Positions 1-3,535 of a stretch of 6,261 nt of DNA are shown here, in pieces. The notes below the pieces were generated by a model. That model made no database searches and had not been told where the DNA came from. It saw nothing but the letters and a program-made list of their open reading frames with translations. Where the stretch lies: positions 1 to 6,261 of the forward strand of contig JAQGHK010000353.1 of NCBI GenBank assembly GCA_028288875.1. Direction: 5' to 3'. The DNA is from Phycisphaerales bacterium (GTDB lineage: Bacteria; Planctomycetota; Phycisphaerae; Tepidisphaerales; Tepidisphaeraceae). How positions within the stretch are numbered: position 1 is the first letter of the stretch; every line of letters begins with the position of its first letter. Made by a program: the position numbers and the translations under genes.

Positions 1-609
1 ACCTATACCTGCGAGACCACCGAACACGGCGGCACGCTCAAAGCGCCGGCGGACGTATACCCATCGCTGATGTCAGGCACGGGCGTGAACATCACTGGGA
101 ACGGTGCAAAGTTCGCGTTCGATTACACGGGCACCGGTTCGCCGGTGGCACAAGTAAAGACGATCCTGACCGCCGGCTACAACCAGGCAACGCAGTTCTC
201 GTCCGGCGCGATCCGCTCTACGCCGTTACCGGCCGGACGAATTCTGGGCTACGGCGACGACGGCGCAAGCACCGTGACAGTCATGCTCACGCTGCCCGGC
301 GATGCCAACCTGGACGGCGCAGTGAATTTCAACGATTTCCTGGTGCTCCAGAATAACTTCAATCAAGCAGGCACGCGGTTCGACCAAGGCAACTTCAATT
401 ACGACGGTGCTACCGATTTCAATGACTTCCTGGTCCTGCAGAACAACTTCGGACAGAGCGTGACCGGTGCGGCCGTCGCGTTCACCCGGGCTGAATATGA
501 CGCGGTGATGTCGATCACGTCGAACAGCGCGGTGCCGGAGCCGGCGAGCCTGACGCTGCTGGGCCTGGGCGCGGCCGGCATGCTGCGTCGTCGGCGTCGC
601 GCAATCTAA
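1..609 (+). CDS. C-terminal part of a secreted dockerin-like, PEP-CTERM surface protein (5' end outside window)
   Basis: The frame is open from the first base and ends at TAA 607-609, giving 202 visible residues of a longer protein. The first ATG (position 70) is probably internal, because the frame upstream of it is open and reads as similar protein. Visible order: a beta-rich stretch with a GYNQATQF...LGYGDD segment (about residues 62-85), typical of the region before the dockerin in planctomycete surface proteins. Next come two calcium-loop repeats, GDANLDGAVNFND and NFNYDGATDFND (about residues 100-153), which match the D-x-N-x-D-G pattern of type I dockerins. Last is a PEP-CTERM tail: VPEP, a Leu/Gly/Ala-rich membrane segment and five arginines. 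By family knowledge the protein is exported and processed by an exosortase at the cell surface, and the dockerin pair would bind calcium and possibly a partner. The catalytic or binding function lies upstream and is unknown. Two terminator-like hairpins follow. Confidence 0.85.
   Translation, partial: TYTCETTEHGGTLKAPADVYPSLMSGTGVNITGNGAKFAFDYTGTGSPVAQVKTILTAGYNQATQFSSGAIRSTPLPAGRILGYGDDGASTVTVMLTLPGDANLDGAVNFNDFLVLQNNFNQAGTRFDQGNFNYDGATDFNDFLVLQNNFGQSVTGAAVAFTRAEYDAVMSITSNSAVPEPASLTLLGLGAAGMLRRRRRAI
328..450 (+). repeat. Internal duplication in the dockerin-like region (FNDFLVLQNNF twice)
   Basis: The eleven residues FNDFLVLQNNF occur at 328-360 and again at 418-450. At DNA level the two 33-nt copies differ at five positions, all synonymous. 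Each copy forms the helix after a calcium loop: D-A-N-L-D-G in the first, N-F-N-Y-D-G in the second. This is the normal two-repeat layout of dockerins, but with unusually high identity between the halves. Confidence 0.85.
532..606 (+). other. PEP-CTERM sorting signal, clean form
   Basis: The last 25 residues read VPEPASLTLLGLGAAGM, then LRRRRRAI. This is the canonical layout: a VPEP motif, an uninterrupted hydrophobic segment of about 14 residues, and a basic cluster at the extreme C-terminus. By family knowledge, exosortase recognises this signal, removes the tail and delivers the protein to the cell surface. No exosortase gene is in the window. Confidence 0.9.
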
Positions 610-617
610 TTTGCCAT

Positions 618-658
618 TCGGCCGCCCCGGTGCGTTACCGGGGCGGCCGATTCTTTTC
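618..658 (+). terminator. Rho-independent terminator after the dockerin/PEP-CTERM gene
   Basis: A perfect 14-bp inverted repeat lies at 618-631 and 637-650 with a 5-nt loop (gcgtt). It is almost entirely G+C, and a T-rich tract (ttctttt, 651-657) follows. It begins 9 nt after the TAA at 607-609, the expected place for intrinsic termination of the upstream gene. The stem is symmetric, but the T tract is on the plus-strand side, so it points rightward. Confidence 0.9.
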
Positions 659-671
659 CCGAACCCCTCTG

Positions 672-708
672 GCGGCGGCTCCTTCTCCGCGGGGGCCGCT
701 GCTTTTTT
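672..708 (+). terminator. Second terminator-like hairpin, or leader attenuator of the beta-helix hydrolase gene
   Basis: The arms at 672-682 and 692-702 pair over 11 bp, including two G-U pairs (674/700 and 680/694), around a 9-nt loop. Six T follow at once (703-708). Stem plus T6 is a textbook intrinsic terminator on the plus strand. It lies only 40 nt before the ATG at 749. It is either a backup terminator for the upstream gene or, if the hydrolase promoter is further upstream, a leader element that must be read through. The sequence alone does not decide between these. Confidence 0.7.
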
Positions 709-748
709 CGGTACGATCGTTTCCGCAAACCGAGAAAGTGAGCACCTG

Positions 749-2332
749 ATGTCGCCGTTCGTTCGTCCCTCCGCATGCTGCGTGGCGCTTGCCTTGCTGG
801 TGCTGACCTCCGCATCGTTGGCGAAGGTCATCCAGTATCCCAAGCCGGCGATTTACGAAGACTCCAAGGCATTCGCGCTCAAGATCAATGGCGAGCCCGT
901 TCCGGTCATCGGCTATTCCAAAGACTACGACTACGCCCTTGCCGGCCTGTCGGGCGAACGATGTGAGATCGAAGTCACGCGGCTGGACGGTAAGCCGACC
1001 ACCCGCGCCGCGGTCTCACCAAGAAAGCTGGAGATCAAGACGAACGTGGCGGGTTCGCGGTTAACGTTTTCCGTGAAGGGGCCGCAGTATTTGATCGTCG
1101 ATATTGACGGCATCCGCCGGCTGGTGATCGCGATTGATCCGCCGGAAACAGACAAGCCGGCATCCTCGGGCACCGGCATTTACAATGTCGCGCAATCACC
1201 GTACCAGGCCGATGCAACCGGCGCATCGCCATCGACCGAGGCCATTCAGAAAGCCATTAACGACGCCGGCAACGATGCGAGCAAGCAGGGCATCGTCTAC
1301 GTACCGAGCGGCGTCTTTCGCATCACGCAGTTGCAGTTGCCGAGCCATGTCGCGCTGTACCTCGATGCCGGCGCGGTGCTGCGGACCGATGGCGTCGCCG
1401 GTGATTTTAAGAAACAGTTTCATAAGGATTCCACCCGCCGCGACGGGTACTGGATGATCTCAACCGTGCCGAACGCCACGAACGTGAAGGTCTACGGCCG
1501 CGGCACAATCGACGGGCAGGGAAAATATATCGAGAAGACCATCGGCCTGATCAACCACGCGCTCGTGCCGATGGCCTGCCGGGGTTTCACCTTCGACGGC
1601 CCGGTCCTGCGCGAGTCGGCCTTGTGGGGGATGGTTATCGCCAATTCACGCGACGTGCACGTGCGCAACAGCAAGCACTTCAATCGCCTGGACATGGGCG
1701 AGGACGACTGCATCGACGTCTGCAATTCGCAGGACGTGACGGTTGAGCGGTCGATCGCCATCTCGCTGGACGACCCGTATTCAACGAAGACGTGGGACGC
1801 CGATACCGACATTGCCAAGCAATGGTCGGGCGATTTCGAAGGCAACAAAAATATCCGATTCGAAGATTGCCTGGCGTGGACACGGTGTTTCAGCTTCAAG
1901 ATCGGCGCCGGCGTGTGGAAGCCGCAGGAAGACATCGTTGTTCGCAACTGCGTGAGCTTCGACGGCGCGCACGCGATCGGCATTTCACATTCCTATGGCT
2001 TAGCGGACGTGCGAAATATTACGTTCGAAAACATCGACGCCGAGCGAACGACGTGCGACGTGCTCGGCCGGTCCTGGGCGCGCTTCGCGATCGATAACAA
2101 AAAGCGCGAGACCGAGTCCGGCGGCATCTACGACATTAAGGTGCGGAACATCCGCGTCTTCGATCCGGGGACCATGCCGGTGCTGATGCAGGGGCTGAAC
2201 GAGAGCCGACAGATTCACGGCATCACGTTCGAAAACATCCTGATGCGCGGTGACGCCAAGCCCGCCACCAGCCTGCCGGCCATCGGCGTAACCAAAACAC
2301 AATTGGCCAGCGACATTACGATTAAGCCTTAA
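749..2332 (+). CDS. Secreted right-handed beta-helix glycoside hydrolase, GH28/GH49-like (clan GH-N)
   Basis: The product has 527 residues. I chose the ATG at 749 because a good signal peptide follows directly (Arg, then the hydrophobic core CCVALALLVLTSASLA, cleavage after about residue 25). Any earlier start in this frame (for example TTG 611) would translate across both hairpins. Shine-Dalgarno is weak (GAG at 740-742 or GAGAAAG at 732-738). Residues about 26-135 form a beta-rich domain (ALKINGEPVPV...YALAGL...LIVDIDG) like the N-terminal domain of GH49-type enzymes. Residues about 140-520 are a beta-helix of the pectin-lyase fold, with repeated strands such as VTVERSIAI, IVVRNCVSF, ITFENI and IKVRNIRVF. 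Putative active-site segments are GEDDCID (317-323), SLDDPYSTKTW (339-349) and GAHAIGISHS (406-415), at the places of the GH28 NTD, GDD and GHG motifs. None matches exactly and the RIK motif is not evident. It probably hydrolyses an extracellular glycan; the substrate is unknown. There is no PEP-CTERM or other anchor. Confidence 0.82.
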   Translation: MSPFVRPSACCVALALLVLTSASLAKVIQYPKPAIYEDSKAFALKINGEPVPVIGYSKDYDYALAGLSGERCEIEVTRLDGKPTTRAAVSPRKLEIKTNVAGSRLTFSVKGPQYLIVDIDGIRRLVIAIDPPETDKPASSGTGIYNVAQSPYQADATGASPSTEAIQKAINDAGNDASKQGIVYVPSGVFRITQLQLPSHVALYLDAGAVLRTDGVAGDFKKQFHKDSTRRDGYWMISTVPNATNVKVYGRGTIDGQGKYIEKTIGLINHALVPMACRGFTFDGPVLRESALWGMVIANSRDVHVRNSKHFNRLDMGEDDCIDVCNSQDVTVERSIAISLDDPYSTKTWDADTDIAKQWSGDFEGNKNIRFEDCLAWTRCFSFKIGAGVWKPQEDIVVRNCVSFDGAHAIGISHSYGLADVRNITFENIDAERTTCDVLGRSWARFAIDNKKRETESGGIYDIKVRNIRVFDPGTMPVLMQGLNESRQIHGITFENILMRGDAKPATSLPAIGVTKTQLASDITIKP

Positions 2333-3506
2333 AGCGTCGCCGGCGCATCGCCGCCCGCGCACCCAGCGCCCAAATGAGCGCCATGGCAGTGGGTTCCGGG
2401 ACCATGCTGGTGTACAGGTACGCGCGGGCGACGGATGCCTGATCAATCAATTCCCATGTTGGCAGGGCAGTGGTCTGGGCGGGGCGGTCCCAGATGAGGT
2501 CGTAGAAACCGTTTGGATCCGCGCGGACGTCATGCAGGTACGTCAGGCCGCCGTAGACCTTGTTGATCCAGTTCAGATTGTGATCGTGCCGGTACAGGTC
2601 GTCGAGCGCGTCGACCAGCTCGAAGGCCCAGTGGCCTTGGTCCTTGATCGCTCCGTTGGTCGTGTTGATGTATCGAATGAGGTTGCGCGCGGCCAGCCGT
2701 TGGGCTTCGCTCAGATAACTGGGAATGCCGGTGGCATCGAACAGCTCCAGGTTTGTCTGGATCGCAATGCCGGCCGAGTTACTCAGCGGCGGTCCGCCGG
2801 GCGTGTGTGAGGTCAAGCTGTAGTTTTGAGCGTAAAGGCCGTCGGACTGCTGGATGTGCGTGTTCGCCCAGGTCAGCAGGCGCTTCGCGTCGTTCAGATA
2901 AGCAACGTTTCCCGTTGAGCGATAGAGCATCGCGGCCCCGTGCGCGCCTTGCAGTGTAGAGATGGCATCGACACCGCCTTGCGTGGCCTGCTGGTGGAAG
3001 TAGATGCCGCCGTTGAGGTCTTCGCCGGTCATGACGAAGCGCTGCGTCACTTCCGCGCGAACGAGATACAACGGATCGTGCGTGACGCGATACGCCTCGA
3101 CGAGCGCGACGACGACGTGGCCGTTGTCGTCGTAGTACCGATCGGCCCCGCCGGAACTGGCCGAGTAACCCTTGTTCCAATAGGACGTATACAACTGGTC
3201 GGAGAAGCTGCGCAGCGCGGGCGTGTACGTAACGGGATCGAGTGCGGTCAGCGCGTTGAGCACGCGGAATTGTGTCGCCTCCGCCCAGACGAACGCCCGG
3301 CCGTTCGCGCCGCCGGATTGCACGCCTTCCAGCGACGCCGCCTCGGCATAGAGCGAGCTGTTCGATTTGCGCAGCGTGCGCTCAATGTTGTCGGAGACGG
3401 TTAATCCCCACGTCTTAAGCTGGCCGTAATCGACGGCCGCGCGGGCGCTCGCAGTGCATACAGACATCGCTGCCAAAGCCGTGCAGATCGCCGTAGTTCT
3501 TCGCAT
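2322..3506 (-). CDS. Secreted GH76-like hydrolase (possible endo-alpha-1,6-mannanase) with PEP-CTERM tail
   Basis: The product has 394 residues. The ATG at 3504-3506 is preceded by GGAGG with 5-nt spacing and is followed by a signal peptide (MRR, hydrophobic core, ASARA cleavage near residue 23). A GTG 33 nt upstream would overlap the GH2 stop (GTGA, 3536-3539) but would bury the signal peptide behind 11 residues, so it is less likely. The body is all-helical with hairpin repeats, as expected for an (alpha/alpha)6 barrel. YYDDNGHVVVALVEAY (about residue 124 onward) matches the GH76 YYDDNAW..AL..AY motif; its Asp pair (126-127) is the known catalytic pair of the family. It is followed by GEDLNGGIYF, then LQGAHGAAMLYRSTGN, which resembles the GH76 NQG..IGAA segment. 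The C-terminus has VPEP (369-372), a short hydrophobic segment and RRRR, a PEP-CTERM tail for surface sorting. It probably lies in an operon behind the GH2 gene. Alternatives are another six-hairpin family (GH88/GH105 or an epimerase), but the YYDDN motif favours GH76. Confidence 0.72.
   Translation of the reverse strand: MRRTTAICTALAAMSVCTASARAAVDYGQLKTWGLTVSDNIERTLRKSNSSLYAEAASLEGVQSGGANGRAFVWAEATQFRVLNALTALDPVTYTPALRSFSDQLYTSYWNKGYSASSGGADRYYDDNGHVVVALVEAYRVTHDPLYLVRAEVTQRFVMTGEDLNGGIYFHQQATQGGVDAISTLQGAHGAAMLYRSTGNVAYLNDAKRLLTWANTHIQQSDGLYAQNYSLTSHTPGGPPLSNSAGIAIQTNLELFDATGIPSYLSEAQRLAARNLIRYINTTNGAIKDQGHWAFELVDALDDLYRHDHNLNWINKVYGGLTYLHDVRADPNGFYDLIWDRPAQTTALPTWELIDQASVARAYLYTSMVPEPTAMALIWALGARAAMRRRRFKA
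2325..2402 (-). other. PEP-CTERM sorting signal, degenerate form
   Basis: The 26 C-terminal residues begin VPEPTAMALIWALGARAAM and end RRRRFKA. The VPEP motif and arginine cluster are clear, but an arginine interrupts the hydrophobic segment after about 11 residues (ALGARAAM). The segment is thus shorter and less hydrophobic than in the dockerin protein at the left of the window. It is probably still a sorting signal, given the signal peptide and the position at the very end. Confidence 0.75.
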
Positions 3507-3511
3507 GAACG

Positions 3512-3516
3512 CCTCC
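3512..3516 (-). promoter_or_regulatory. Strong ribosome-binding site of the GH76-like gene
   Basis: The minus strand reads GGAGG here, followed by CGTTC and then ATG (3504-3506). The 5-nt spacing fits a Shine-Dalgarno site and settles the start at 3506 rather than the GTG at 3537-3539. It lies in the 29-nt gap after the GH2 stop, so the gene can be translated from a shared transcript. Confidence 0.8.
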
Positions 3517-3535
3517 GCCAAAGATTCACTCACCG

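Noticed and set aside
611..748. A TTG start at 611 extending the beta-helix hydrolase by 46 residues.
   Set aside because: It would translate both terminator-like hairpins and bury the signal peptide that begins at 749.
226..843. A 205-codon minus-strand frame spanning the end of the dockerin gene, the hairpins and the start of the beta-helix gene.
   Set aside because: It would cover two terminator hairpins and two clear genes on the other strand. The composition is Arg/Ala/Pro-rich with no recognisable domain.
2333..2400. GC-rich inverted sequence around CGCCGGCG (near 2339-2346) as a terminator for the beta-helix gene.
   Set aside because: No T tract follows, and the sequence is explained by arginine codons of the PEP-CTERM tail on the other strand.
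2940..3404. A 154-codon plus-strand frame opposite the GH76-like gene.
   Set aside because: It is the same codon-aligned antisense effect. It has low-complexity Arg/Val/Asp composition and no signal peptide or motif, and it lies wholly inside a well-supported gene.
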